This document shows, piece after piece, positions 24,397 to 32,994 of a stretch of 61,659 nucleotides of DNA. The DNA lies in assembly GCA_041920215.1 (NCBI GenBank), contig JAYRSJ010000025.1, forward strand, positions 1 to 61,659, read 5' to 3'. The notes beneath the pieces are model-generated. The model did no database searches, was not told the DNA's origin, and saw only the letters and a program-made list of their open reading frames with translations. Every line of letters starts with the position of its first letter. Position 1 is the first letter of the stretch. Origin of the DNA: JAYRSJ01 sp041920215 (GTDB lineage: Bacteria; Pseudomonadota; Gammaproteobacteria; Burkholderiales; Burkholderiaceae_C). The translations under genes were made by a program, and so were the position numbers.

Positions 24397-25752
24397 ATGA
24401 GCGACAAGGAAGCCAGCGCGCCCGACGATGCCGTCGAGCTGCGCTTCGAAGACTATTTCCGCGAAGGGGCCGCACCGACCGAAGCCCTGCTGTGGTGGCA
24501 GCTGGAGCGCAACGAGGCGCTGCTGGGTGCGCTGCGGGCGCTGTGCCACGGGCCGGCTGCCCTGGTGCGGCTGCGGGTCTGGGTGTTCATGGAGCTGATG
24601 GCCCTGCCCGAGTCCCGAGTGGCGCGCGAGGCGCTGAACCGCCATTTCCATGCGCTGCGCGAGGAGGCACTGGAGCTGGTGCTGAAGCGCCTGCGCGAGG
24701 CCGAGTTGCTGGCCTGGGACGGCTCCAACCAGGTCTACAGCGTCACGCCGCTGGCCCAGCGCCTGATCGGCCTGCTGTCGCCGCTGACGCAAGCCGCCGA
24801 GCAGGACGCCGATCTGGCGGCCCTCTTGGCCAATGTGGCCGGCGCCCACCAGCTGGGCACCCTGGACCCGGCCCAGTTGCACCATCTGCAGGCCCAGCTG
24901 GCGCGGCTGTACGACGAATTCGCCGACGCGATCGCCTCGGGCTCGGAGTTCCATCTGCGCCGCGCCCGCCAGCGTTTCGAGCGGGCGCTGAAGCTGGTGG
25001 AGCGGGCCAGCGAGGCGCTCAAGGCCATCATCGAGCAGGCGGAGGCCGAGGGCAATGCGCGGCTGGAACGGCTGGCGCGCGAGCTGGGTCTGGCCCAGGC
25101 GCGGCTCTTGGCGATGGCCAGCCAGTTCAACCGTGCGCTGCAGCAGGTGGACCGCCAGCGGGTCACGCTGGGCTCCACCGGCATCACTACCACCGATGTG
25201 CGGCGCTGGCTGCAGAACGTGCCCTTCCTGGAGAACCTGGCGCTGGGCGCGCTCTCCAGGCCGGTGCAGCCGGTGCTGGTCTCGCAGCATGAGCTGCTGG
25301 ACATGTGCGAGGCCGAGTTCGAGCGCGACCGCCCCAAGCCGGCCGAGGTGCAGGCGCTGCCGCCGGGCCAGGCCGCGCCGCCGGGCCAGCTGGCGGTGCT
25401 GAGCCTGCCCCCCGAGATGGACGAGCTGCAGGCCCTGCTGGGCCGCTGGCAGGCCGCGGGCTTCAGCGAGCAAGACCTCGCCCCGGCGGTGCTGGGCGGC
25501 AGCTACGCCCGCGCCGCCTACCGGGCTCAGCTGCTGCCCTTGCTGGGCGATCCGCAGGCCCAGCATCTCAGCGGCGCTACCGGCGATATGGCGCGGCAGC
25601 CCTGGCGGGTGCGCTGGTCGGCCGAGCAGGGGCCTAGCGATGACGACTATGTGCAGTGGATGAGCCGTGGCGTGCTCTACAACACCGGCGTCGCCGCCCC
25701 GGCCCCGGCGCCCGCTTCGATCGACGAGAACCTTGAGTCCCCCCAAGAATGA
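24397..25752 (+). CDS. Condensin-like kleisin subunit (MksF / JetA-like)
   Basis: 451 residues, mostly helical, starting with a winged-helix-like segment (LRFEDYFREGAAPTEALLWW, ELMALPESRVAREALNRHF) and a long coiled-coil middle (FELALKLVERASEALKAII region, residues about 190-260). No enzymatic motif. Position and overlap (ATGA at 25749) with a DUF4194-type gene and an SMC-like ATPase identify it as the MukF/MksF/JetA-type subunit. Assignment depends mainly on gene order. Confidence 0.65.
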   Translation: MSDKEASAPDDAVELRFEDYFREGAAPTEALLWWQLERNEALLGALRALCHGPAALVRLRVWVFMELMALPESRVAREALNRHFHALREEALELVLKRLREAELLAWDGSNQVYSVTPLAQRLIGLLSPLTQAAEQDADLAALLANVAGAHQLGTLDPAQLHHLQAQLARLYDEFADAIASGSEFHLRRARQRFERALKLVERASEALKAIIEQAEAEGNARLERLARELGLAQARLLAMASQFNRALQQVDRQRVTLGSTGITTTDVRRWLQNVPFLENLALGALSRPVQPVLVSQHELLDMCEAEFERDRPKPAEVQALPPGQAAPPGQLAVLSLPPEMDELQALLGRWQAAGFSEQDLAPAVLGGSYARAAYRAQLLPLLGDPQAQHLSGATGDMARQPWRVRWSAEQGPSDDDYVQWMSRGVLYNTGVAAPAPAPASIDENLESPQE

Positions 25753-26483
25753 GCCAACAAGCCCTTGACGATGCCGCCCTGCTGGCAGCACAGCTGCTGG
25801 CGCGCCGCTGGTTGCCCCGCAACAACCCGCTGGTGCGCCGTGCCCTGATCGATACCGAGCTGTGGGGCGCCCTGGGCGACCGCCTGTCCGCCGTGGGTCT
25901 GCGGGTGGTGGACAACCTCTATGCCGACCATATCTCGCTGGCCATGCTGCGCCCGGCCGAGGTGGCGGTGTTCGGCGAGACCGGCCTGGCCGCCAACAAC
26001 AATCTGGAGCTGCCCCGCGACGGCGTGGCCCTGCTGGTGGTGCTGTGGTCGCTGATCGTGCTGCCCAAGCGCCAGCGCCAGGTGGCGCGGGCCGAGGCCA
26101 GGGAGGAGGGGCAGGGCGAGATGTTCGCTACCGACAAGCCGCTGCCGCTGGCCGCCAGCGTCTCGCCCACCATCAGCTACCGCAGCCTGCTGGCCGACTT
26201 CGGCAACCAGCTGGGCAAGAAGATGCGGCTGGACGCCAACCTGAAGCTGCTGGAGCGCAGCGGCTTCATCATCCGCCGCGGCGAGGACATCGCCGAAGGC
26301 CCGCTGCTGGACCTGCTGCTGGACTACGACACGCTGGCGCCGCGCATCCTCGACGGCGCGCTGGCCGATGTGCTGGCGCGCAGCAGCGACCCGACGGCGG
26401 CGCCGCTGCTGGCAAAGCTGCGCCAGGCGGAGCAGGAAGAGATCCCAGAAGACGAAGAACAAGAAGATCAGAACAAGGCCTGA
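25749..26483 (+). CDS. Condensin-like MksE / JetB subunit (DUF4194-like)
   Basis: 244 residues with a tandem winged-helix appearance (LAAQLLARRWLPRNNPLVRR; YRSLLADFGNQLGKKMRLDAN; RSGFIIRRGEDIAEGPLLDL) and a very acidic C-terminal tail. It matches the MukE/MksE/JetB class, which binds the kleisin and modulates SMC ATPase. It overlaps the upstream gene by 4 bases and ends 6 bases before the SMC gene, so the three are one operon. Confidence 0.7.
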   Translation: MSQQALDDAALLAAQLLARRWLPRNNPLVRRALIDTELWGALGDRLSAVGLRVVDNLYADHISLAMLRPAEVAVFGETGLAANNNLELPRDGVALLVVLWSLIVLPKRQRQVARAEAREEGQGEMFATDKPLPLAASVSPTISYRSLLADFGNQLGKKMRLDANLKLLERSGFIIRRGEDIAEGPLLDLLLDYDTLAPRILDGALADVLARSSDPTAAPLLAKLRQAEQEEIPEDEEQEDQNKA

Positions 26484-26489
26484 CTCCCG

Positions 26490-29333
26490 ATGTTTCATCT
26501 GCAATCGCTTGAACTGCTGCACTGGGACTATTGCCAGCGCGTCTCGATGCCGCTGGACGGCGCCATCATCACCATCGCCGGCCCCAACGGCTCGGGCAAG
26601 ACCACCCTGCTGGATGCGATGCGCACGCTGCTGGGCCTGGAGTGCTCGGGCGGCCGCACCTACAAGACCTACGCCCGCCATGCCAATGCCGAGACCGCCT
26701 GGCTGCGTGCCCTGGTGGACAACCGGCCGCGCAGCCGCCAGAACAGCTCGCGACCCTTCGCCAGCTCGCTGCTGTATTCCGACCAGGTGACGCTGGCCTG
26801 CCGCATCGAGCGCCATGGCGGCGACTGGCAGCGCCGCTATCTGATGGTCGACGGGGTGCACGAGATCGAGGCGCTGGCCGAGAAGGCGGAGAAGGACTGG
26901 CTGGGTATCGAGGCCTGGAAGCGCCGCTTGGAGGCCGCCGGCCTGACCCGCGCGATCGGCCGGGTGCTGGCGCTGGAGCAGGGCCAGACCGACCGGCTCT
27001 GCGAGCTTTCGCCCAAGGAGTTGCTGCGCCTGGTGTTCGAGGTCTTCGGTGACCAGGAGGTGCTGGATCGCTACGACCAGGCGCGCAGCCACCAGCAGCA
27101 GCTGATGAAGGAGGTGGAGCAGGCCGCGCATGAGCTCTCGCACACCCAGGCTCAGCTCTCCGACCTGGCCAACCGCGTCAACAGCTACCAGCAGTACCAG
27201 CTGCGGCTCAAGGAGCGCGAACGCCTGGCCACCGAGGTGCTGCCGGTGCTGCAATGGTCCGAGAGCCGCCAGCGCACCGCCCAGGCCCTGCGCGAGCTGC
27301 ACCGCCAGCGCCTGTTCGCCGCCGGTGATCTGCGCCAGATGTCGGCCAAGCGGGCCGAGCTGCATGCGCTCTTCGAGAAGCATGAGGCGGCCAAGCAGCG
27401 CCTGATCGAGCTGGAGACCGAGCGCAAGCAGGCCCGCGCCACCTTCGATGCCGCCCGCGAGGCCGAGCGTCCGGCCGAGCTGCTGGCGAAGCGGGAGGAA
27501 GAGCTCAAGGCGCTGGCGGCCGTGGAGTCCGATGGCGCCGAGCTCAGCCAGCGCCTGGAGACCTTGAGCAGCCAGCAGCATGCGCTGCGCGAGGCATTCA
27601 CCCGCCAGAACGACCAGGCCCGCAAGGCCCAGGCGGCGATGGATGCGCTGGCCGGCCAGCGCCTGCCGCCGCCGCCGCCCGAGGTCAGTCGCTTCCGCAA
27701 GGCCCTGGACGAGGCCGGCATTGCCCACCATGTGCTGGCCGATTGCATAGACATTGCCGACGAGGCCTGGCGCGCCGCGGCCGAGGGCTTTCTGCGTCCC
27801 TCGCGCTGGGTGGTGGTGCTGGAGCGCGCCAGCGACGAGGGGCGCGCCTTCGGCCTGGCCGCGAAGGAGCGCTACCGCCACTATGTGGTGGCCGATGCCG
27901 AAAGCGCGCCGGCCCAGCCGCCCAAGGAATCGCTGCTGGCGGCGCTGAACATCAATGCCCGGCTGCCGGGCTGGCTGCTGCGGCAGCTGGCGTCGATCCG
28001 CTGCGTCAAGGATACCGAGGCCGGGGCCCAGCACGCCAAGTCCGCGGGGGGCGAGTGGATCACGCCCGATGCCTACTACCGCGATGGCCGCGGCGGCCGC
28101 AGCCTCTGGGTGGAGCCCCGCGACTACCAGTTCGGCACCTCGGCGCTGGACTCGCGCCGCGCCTCGCTGGAGCGCGAGCTGTCGCGCTACGACGTCGAGC
28201 TGAGCCGCATCGCCAGGGAGCAGGCCGAGGTCGAGCGCCAGCTCAAGGACGCGCAGAAAGCCGCCCAGGGCCACAAGGCCGCGCAGGAGCTGGCCGAACG
28301 CGCGGCCGAGTTCGCCGAAGGGCGGGCCCGCCTGGCGGGCCTGCGCCAGGCGCGCATCGAGGCCGCCACGCGCATGGCCGCGCTGGACGGCGAGCATGAC
28401 CGCGCGCTGACCGCGGCCAGCCGCAGCGAGCGCGATTACGAGGCCGCCCAGGGCGGGCTCAAGGCCGGCGAGGAGAATGTGCTGCGCGGCCAGCGCGAGC
28501 ATGCGAGCCGCCGGCAAGACCTGGCCCTGGCAGCGCGCGCCTCGCGCGAAGCCCGCGCCCGTTTCCCCGCCGCCTGGACCAGCGTCGCCCGGCTGCAGCA
28601 GCTGCGCGACGAGTTCGAGAATGCCAAGCAGGCCGAGATCGCGATGCGCCATGTGCAGCAGGAGCTGGACACCGGCCTGGCCAACGGCACCTGGGAGACC
28701 GACCCGGCGGTGCAGGATAGGCATGCACGGATGCATGTCTCGGTGCTGGAGCAGAGCAGCCAGCTGGAGGACCGCCGTGCCAGCAACGAGATGGCGCGCA
28801 TCGCCGCCTTCAATGCCCGCGAGCGCTATATCGACGTGCTGCGCGCCACCGTGCGCCGCTACAAGAAGAATGTGCAGGAGTTGGGCGAGCTGGCCGGCGT
28901 GATGGCCCAGGCCGAGCTGCCGCATCTGGACAACGACGATATGGTGCTGGCCCAGGCCGGCCTGCAGGTGCGTTTCAATTTCGACGGCAAGGGCGAGGTG
29001 GGCCTGAACGACGGCGAGGCCTCGGGCGGCCAGCAGGTGCTCAAGAGCCTGATCCTGCTGGTGGGCCTGATGAAGGACGACGAGACGCCCGGCGGCTTCG
29101 TCTTCATCGACGAGCCCTTCGCCCACCTGGATGTGCGCAATATCCAGCTGGTCGGCCATTTCCTGCGCTCGACCCGCGCGCAGTACCTGCTGACCACGCC
29201 GATCACCCACAACGTTGAGGTCTTCGAGCCCAGCGAGATCACGCTGGTGACCAGCAAAAAACCGCGCGGCGAACGCTGGGCCCCGCCGATCGCGGTGATC
29301 ACGCGGCGGCCGGAGAAGGGCGTGTACGACTGA
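26490..29333 (+). CDS. SMC-like ATPase (MksB / JetC-like)
   Basis: 947 residues. N-terminal Walker A (GPNGSGKTTLLDAMR) near residue 30. Long coiled coils at about 180-370 and 560-690 flank a central hinge-like globular region (about 390-550). The C-terminal half carries a signature ASGGQQVLKSLILL and Walker B FVFIDEPFAHLD. This is an SMC/MukB-type motor, shorter than MukB (about 1486) and in the range of MksB/JetC. With the two preceding genes it forms a DNA-loop-extruding condensin. The next gene is an MgtC-like protein on the other strand; no JetD/MksG nuclease (DUF3322/DUF2220) is adjacent. Confidence 0.8.
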   Translation: MFHLQSLELLHWDYCQRVSMPLDGAIITIAGPNGSGKTTLLDAMRTLLGLECSGGRTYKTYARHANAETAWLRALVDNRPRSRQNSSRPFASSLLYSDQVTLACRIERHGGDWQRRYLMVDGVHEIEALAEKAEKDWLGIEAWKRRLEAAGLTRAIGRVLALEQGQTDRLCELSPKELLRLVFEVFGDQEVLDRYDQARSHQQQLMKEVEQAAHELSHTQAQLSDLANRVNSYQQYQLRLKERERLATEVLPVLQWSESRQRTAQALRELHRQRLFAAGDLRQMSAKRAELHALFEKHEAAKQRLIELETERKQARATFDAAREAERPAELLAKREEELKALAAVESDGAELSQRLETLSSQQHALREAFTRQNDQARKAQAAMDALAGQRLPPPPPEVSRFRKALDEAGIAHHVLADCIDIADEAWRAAAEGFLRPSRWVVVLERASDEGRAFGLAAKERYRHYVVADAESAPAQPPKESLLAALNINARLPGWLLRQLASIRCVKDTEAGAQHAKSAGGEWITPDAYYRDGRGGRSLWVEPRDYQFGTSALDSRRASLERELSRYDVELSRIAREQAEVERQLKDAQKAAQGHKAAQELAERAAEFAEGRARLAGLRQARIEAATRMAALDGEHDRALTAASRSERDYEAAQGGLKAGEENVLRGQREHASRRQDLALAARASREARARFPAAWTSVARLQQLRDEFENAKQAEIAMRHVQQELDTGLANGTWETDPAVQDRHARMHVSVLEQSSQLEDRRASNEMARIAAFNARERYIDVLRATVRRYKKNVQELGELAGVMAQAELPHLDNDDMVLAQAGLQVRFNFDGKGEVGLNDGEASGGQQVLKSLILLVGLMKDDETPGGFVFIDEPFAHLDVRNIQLVGHFLRSTRAQYLLTTPITHNVEVFEPSEITLVTSKKPRGERWAPPIAVITRRPEKGVYD

Positions 29334-29371
29334 GTTTGCAGGGGGCGCGCCCGGCGATGCCGGCGGGCCGC

Positions 29372-30130
29372 CTAGTTGCGCGCGTGCGTCACCCGGTAGT
29401 CCGCCAGGCCGGGCAGTTCGCCCAGATGGCTGGCATAGCGGGTCAGCGTGTGGCCGCCATAGTTGCGCATCGCGGTGCAGACGAAGCGCCATTCCTGCAC
29501 CTGCTCATGCTGCTCGATGCTCAGCGAGCCGGGGGCAAAGCAGAAACCCAGGCGGCTCGAGAAATCGGCCAGCTCCTGCTGCTCGAACCGCCGACCCGGC
29601 TGGCCGCGCAACATCACCGCGATCGCCGGATGCGAGGGCAGGGCGCTCTCCAGCCGGGCGCCCCACATCATCAGGCTGGCACACAGCAGGGTCAGCATGA
29701 TGGCCGCGAAGTAGAAGCCCATGCCCAGCAGGATGCCGATGGCCGAGGCGGCCCAAATCGAGGCGGCGGTGGTCAGGCCGCTGATGTTCATGCCCTCGCG
29801 CATGATGACGCCGGCACACAGGAAGCCGATGCCGGTGACCACGCCCTGGATGATGCGGGTGGGGTCGGCCACCAGCGGCGCGGCGCCGCCAGCCAGATGG
29901 CCGCCGAACCAATGCTGCGGGAAGGCCAGCAGGATCACCACGCCGGTGGAGGCCATGCAGACCAGGGCATAGGTGCGCATGCCGGCTGCGCGACCGTGGT
30001 AGGCCCGCTCATAGCCCAGGATCAGGCCCAGCAGCGTGGCGCCCAGCAGATGCAGCAGCATCAGCACATTGGCCTGCCACTGTTCGGCGCTCCAGTAGCG
30101 CAGCAGGTGGTCCAGATCGAGCAGGTTCAT
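29372..30130 (-). CDS. MgtC/SapB family inner-membrane protein
   Basis: 252 residues. The N-terminal part has several membrane helices with the MgtC signature (RYWSAEQWQANVLMLLHLLG, LGLILGYERAYHGRAAGMRT, GVVTGIGFLCAGVIMREG). The soluble C-terminal domain (about 165-252) is longer than in minimal MgtC. Family members inhibit F-ATPase or affect Mg/phosphate homeostasis in some bacteria; the role here is unknown. It is convergent with the condensin operon (38-base gap). Confidence 0.85.
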   Translation of the reverse strand: MNLLDLDHLLRYWSAEQWQANVLMLLHLLGATLLGLILGYERAYHGRAAGMRTYALVCMASTGVVILLAFPQHWFGGHLAGGAAPLVADPTRIIQGVVTGIGFLCAGVIMREGMNISGLTTAASIWAASAIGILLGMGFYFAAIMLTLLCASLMMWGARLESALPSHPAIAVMLRGQPGRRFEQQELADFSSRLGFCFAPGSLSIEQHEQVQEWRFVCTAMRNYGGHTLTRYASHLGELPGLADYRVTHARN

Positions 30131-30204
30131 CGTGCCAGCGCAAGGGCCGCGGCCCCCGACAGTAGTCCAGGTTTCTGCGGCCCATGCTACGCCCGCGGCG
30201 GCGG

Positions 30205-30229
30205 GCGCGGCAACGCGGCGTTGCCGCGC
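30205..30229. terminator. Perfect 11-bp hairpin downstream of the FKBP gene
   Basis: GCGCGGCAACG (30205-30215) and CGTTGCCGCGC (30219-30229) flank a 3-base loop. It lies 27 bases past the FKBP stop in the direction of transcription and before the MgtC-like start. No strong T-run follows on the minus strand, so it may be a 3'-end stabiliser or a weak terminator. Confidence 0.5.
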
Positions 30230-30255
30230 TTAGACAGTCGGTGCGGACAGCGGGC

Positions 30256-30978
30256 TCAGACCGCCAGCAGCTCGACCTCGAACAGCAAGGTCGCATGCGG
30301 CGGAATCACGCCGCCGGCACCGTAGGCGCCATAGCCCAGCTCGGCCGGTATCACCAGCATGCGCACGCCCCCGATCTTCATGCCCTGCACGCCCTCGTCC
30401 CAGCCGCGAATCACCTCGCCGCCGCCCAGCTGGAACTGGAAGGGGTCGCCGCGGTCCTTGCTGGAATCGAACTTCTTCGTGCGCTGGCCATCCTTGTAGA
30501 GCCAGCCGGTGTAGTGCACGGTGACGCGCTGGCCGGCACGGGCCTCGTCGCCCTTGCCTTCGACGGTGTCCTGGTACTTGAGGCCGCTGGCAGTCTCCTG
30601 CAGGTTCAGGTGCACGGTCTCGGGGCCGCCGGAGACGCCCAGCAGCTCGACCTCGAACATCAGTGTGGCATTGGGCGGAATCACGCCGCCGGCGCCGCGC
30701 GCGCCATAGCCCAGCTCGGGCGGGATCACCAGCACGCGGCGGCCGCCGACCTTCATGCCTTGCACGCCCTCGTCCCAGCCGCGTATCACCATGCCGCCGT
30801 CGAGCTCGAACTCGAAGGGTTGTCCGCGATCCTTGCTGGAATCGAACTTGGCGCCCTTGACCCCGTCCTTGTAGAGCCAGCCGGTGTAATGGACGGCCAC
30901 GTCGGCGCCGGACTTGGCTTCGGCGCCGCTGCCCGGCTGGGTGTCTTCGTATTGCAGGCCGGAGGCGGTGGTGATCAT
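30256..30978 (-). CDS. Tandem FKBP-type peptidyl-prolyl isomerase
   Basis: 240 residues made of two complete FKBP domains (about 1-112 and 127-240). The two domains are nearly the same: VHYTGWLYKDG, FDSSKDRG, VIRGWDEGVQGMK and ELGYGA occur in both. Active-site aromatic and Asp residues (Tyr and Asp of HYTGW/FDSS, the Trp of GWDEG) are kept in each. There is no signal peptide, so it is predicted cytosolic. Most bacterial FKBPs of this sort have one domain of about 110-120 residues, so this is an internal duplication. Confidence 0.9.
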   Translation of the reverse strand: MITTASGLQYEDTQPGSGAEAKSGADVAVHYTGWLYKDGVKGAKFDSSKDRGQPFEFELDGGMVIRGWDEGVQGMKVGGRRVLVIPPELGYGARGAGGVIPPNATLMFEVELLGVSGGPETVHLNLQETASGLKYQDTVEGKGDEARAGQRVTVHYTGWLYKDGQRTKKFDSSKDRGDPFQFQLGGGEVIRGWDEGVQGMKIGGVRMLVIPAELGYGAYGAGGVIPPHATLLFEVELLAV

Positions 30979-31013
30979 GGGCGCTACTCGCTAAGGGGTT
31001 GGAATGGCGGGCA

Positions 31014-31898
31014 TCATAAATGCCAGCTGGCCTTCCAGGCTGCCACCGCCTCGGCCAGGGCCTCGGCGGGCGTCGCCGCCTGTAGCGGTGGCAGCGCCAG
31101 CGCCGCCGCGGCCTGGCGCAGGGCCAGCAGCACCTGCTGCGCATCGCCCAGGGATAGTGCGGCCGCGCCGTTTTGCTTGGAGAGCTTCTCGCCATTGGCG
31201 CCCAGCACCAGCGGCGTGTGCAGATAGCGCGGTGTGGGCAGACCCAGCAGCCGCTGCAGATGGATCTGGCGGGGCGTGTTGTCGGCCAGATCCGCGCCAC
31301 GCACGATATCGCTGATGCCCTGCTCGGCATCGTCGACGACCACGGCCAGCTGGTAGGCCCAGAGCCCGTCGGCCCGTTTCAGCACGAAGTCGCCGACCGC
31401 TCGCTCCAGGTCCTGGCTCTGCGGGCCCAGGCGCCGGTCGCTCCAGCGGATCAGGCCGGCGCCCTCGGTCAGCAGCCGCCAGGCGCGTGCCGGGCGGCCC
31501 CGCAGGCCGCCACGGTCGGGTCGGCAGCTGCCGGGGTAGACCAGCTCGCCGTGACGCGGCTGCGGCCCGGCGGCCGCGGCGATGTCCTTGCGCGAGCAGG
31601 CGCAGGGATAGGCCCGGCCGGCTGCCACCAGGCGCTGCAGCGCGGCCGCATAGCGGTCGCTGCGCTGCGACTGCCACAGCGGGGGCTCGTCCGGCCGCAG
31701 CCCCAGCTGATCGAGCTGCTGCAGGATCAGCCGGTCGGCGCCGGGCACACAGCGCGGCCGGTCCACATCCTCGATGCGCAGCAGCCAGCGCCCGCCCTGC
31801 GCGCGTGCGTCCAGCCAGCTGGCCAGCGCTGCCACCAGCGAGCCGGCGTGCAGCAGCCCGGTGGGCGAGGGCGCGAAGCGACCGGTGTAGCCGGCCAT
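31014..31898 (-). CDS. gluQRS: Glutamyl-queuosine tRNA(Asp) synthetase
   Basis: 294 residues, a truncated glutamyl-tRNA synthetase lacking the anticodon-binding domain. It attaches Glu to queuosine in tRNA(Asp). The class I HIGH-like motif is in APSPTGLLHAGSL and the KMSKS-like motif is GEKLSKQNG. The zinc-site region includes CACSRKDI and YPGSC, giving the Cys/Tyr/Cys ligand pattern. Start ATG at 31898 lies 1 base after the LysR stop, so it is probably cotranscribed with that regulator gene. Confidence 0.92.
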   Translation of the reverse strand: MAGYTGRFAPSPTGLLHAGSLVAALASWLDARAQGGRWLLRIEDVDRPRCVPGADRLILQQLDQLGLRPDEPPLWQSQRSDRYAAALQRLVAAGRAYPCACSRKDIAAAAGPQPRHGELVYPGSCRPDRGGLRGRPARAWRLLTEGAGLIRWSDRRLGPQSQDLERAVGDFVLKRADGLWAYQLAVVVDDAEQGISDIVRGADLADNTPRQIHLQRLLGLPTPRYLHTPLVLGANGEKLSKQNGAAALSLGDAQQVLLALRQAAAALALPPLQAATPAEALAEAVAAWKASWHL

Positions 31899-31899
31899 A

Positions 31900-32889
31900 T
31901 CAGAGCAGCAAGCCCTCGTGCTGCTGGATCAGCGCGCTGCGGGTGGTGGGGCTTTGCAGCTGCGCCAGCCACCAGGCCAGGGCCTTGGCGGGTGGCTGTC
32001 CGGTGTTGCGCCAGGCATAGTGCATCGGGAAGCGGCGCTCGCCCTGCCAGGTGCTCTTGGCGACCAGACGCCCGGCCTCGATATGGCGGCGCACCATCGG
32101 CACCGGCAGCGAGCCGCAGCCCAGGCCGCGCAGCAAGGCCTCCAGCTTGGCGGCCATCGAGGGCATGGTCAGCACCTCCTGGCCCGGCATCACGCCCACG
32201 GTCACCGGACTCAGCGAGCGGGCGGTATCGGCCACCGCGATGATGCGGTGCTGGGCCACGGTGCCGGCCGCCAGCGGCTCCTCGGCGGCCGCCAGCGCAT
32301 GGTGGGGCGCCACGCAGAACTGCATCTGCAGATCGCCCAGCGGCGCGCTATGCACCGAGCCGCCCGGCGGCTGGGCCGAGGTGCCGATGGCCAGATCGGC
32401 CTGGCCCGAGATCAGCGCCTCCCAGGTGCCGGCCAGCACCTCGACGCGCAGCTTCAGCCGCGTCGGCGGGCCCTTGGCACTGCCGCTGCTCTCGTCCACC
32501 GGCAACTGGTAGAAGGCCTCCATCAGATCAAAGACCGCGCGCCTCGCGATCGCATCGTCGATCGCGATCGTCAGCTCGCTCTCCCAGCCGATGGCGATGC
32601 GCCGCACCCGGTTGGCCACCGCATCCATCTCCTGCAGCAGGCGCCGGCCTTCCAGCAGCAGCTCCTGGCCGGCCGCGGTCAGCTCGGCCTGGCGCGAGCG
32701 GCGGTCGAAAAGCAGCACATCCAGTGCCTCCTCCAGCTGGCGCACGCTATAGGTCAGGGCCGAGGGCACCTTGCCCATCTCGCGGGCGGCGGCGGCAAAG
32801 CTGCCGGCGCGGGCAATGCAGTCCATCATGCTCAGGGCCTCGGGCGTCAGCACGCGGCGCTTGTCGTGGGCACGGTCGTTCGGTGTCAT
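31900..32889 (-). CDS. LysR-family transcriptional regulator
   Basis: 329 residues: N-terminal winged helix-turn-helix (about 15-75: SMMDCIARAGSFAAAAREMG and SALTYSVRQLEEALDVLLFD), a linker helix, then a periplasmic-binding-like effector domain. Divergently placed to the pirin gene at 32995, the classical arrangement for a LysR protein controlling its neighbour; the dyad at 32892 lies between them. gluQRS follows 1 base downstream. The effector ligand cannot be read from sequence. Confidence 0.9.
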   Translation of the reverse strand: MTPNDRAHDKRRVLTPEALSMMDCIARAGSFAAAAREMGKVPSALTYSVRQLEEALDVLLFDRRSRQAELTAAGQELLLEGRRLLQEMDAVANRVRRIAIGWESELTIAIDDAIARRAVFDLMEAFYQLPVDESSGSAKGPPTRLKLRVEVLAGTWEALISGQADLAIGTSAQPPGGSVHSAPLGDLQMQFCVAPHHALAAAEEPLAAGTVAQHRIIAVADTARSLSPVTVGVMPGQEVLTMPSMAAKLEALLRGLGCGSLPVPMVRRHIEAGRLVAKSTWQGERRFPMHYAWRNTGQPPAKALAWWLAQLQSPTTRSALIQQHEGLLL

Positions 32890-32891
32890 GT

Positions 32892-32908
32892 GTTCATCTT
32901 ATTTGAAC
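32892..32908. promoter_or_regulatory. LysR-type T-N11-A box
   Basis: GTTCA (32892-32896), 7 bases, then TGAAC (32904-32908): a perfect dyad containing T-N11-A, the core of LysR-type binding sites. It lies 3 bases upstream of the LysR start and about 90 bases upstream of the pirin start, suited to autorepression and divergent control. Confidence 0.6.
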
Positions 32909-32994
32909 GAAGGCTTCAAGCCCGCGCCGCCCGCGGCGGCGGGCGGCCTCCTACAGTGAAGCCATCCTCACCACGAACCTTGCTGGAGACCTTC

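Noticed and set aside
23242..25791. 849-codon minus-strand open frame over the map and condensin region
   Set aside because: Covers three well-supported plus-strand genes and has repeat-like composition; treated as a shadow.
24397..29333. Calling the operon a complete Wadjet defence system
   Set aside because: No JetD-type topoisomerase/nuclease gene is adjacent; only the three condensin-like subunits can be supported.
25677..29492. 1271-codon open frame on the minus strand opposite the condensin genes
   Set aside because: Low-complexity, His/Gln/Leu/Gly/Ala-rich translation, a standard by-product of GC-rich codon use on the other strand. The plus-strand genes have clear SMC motifs.
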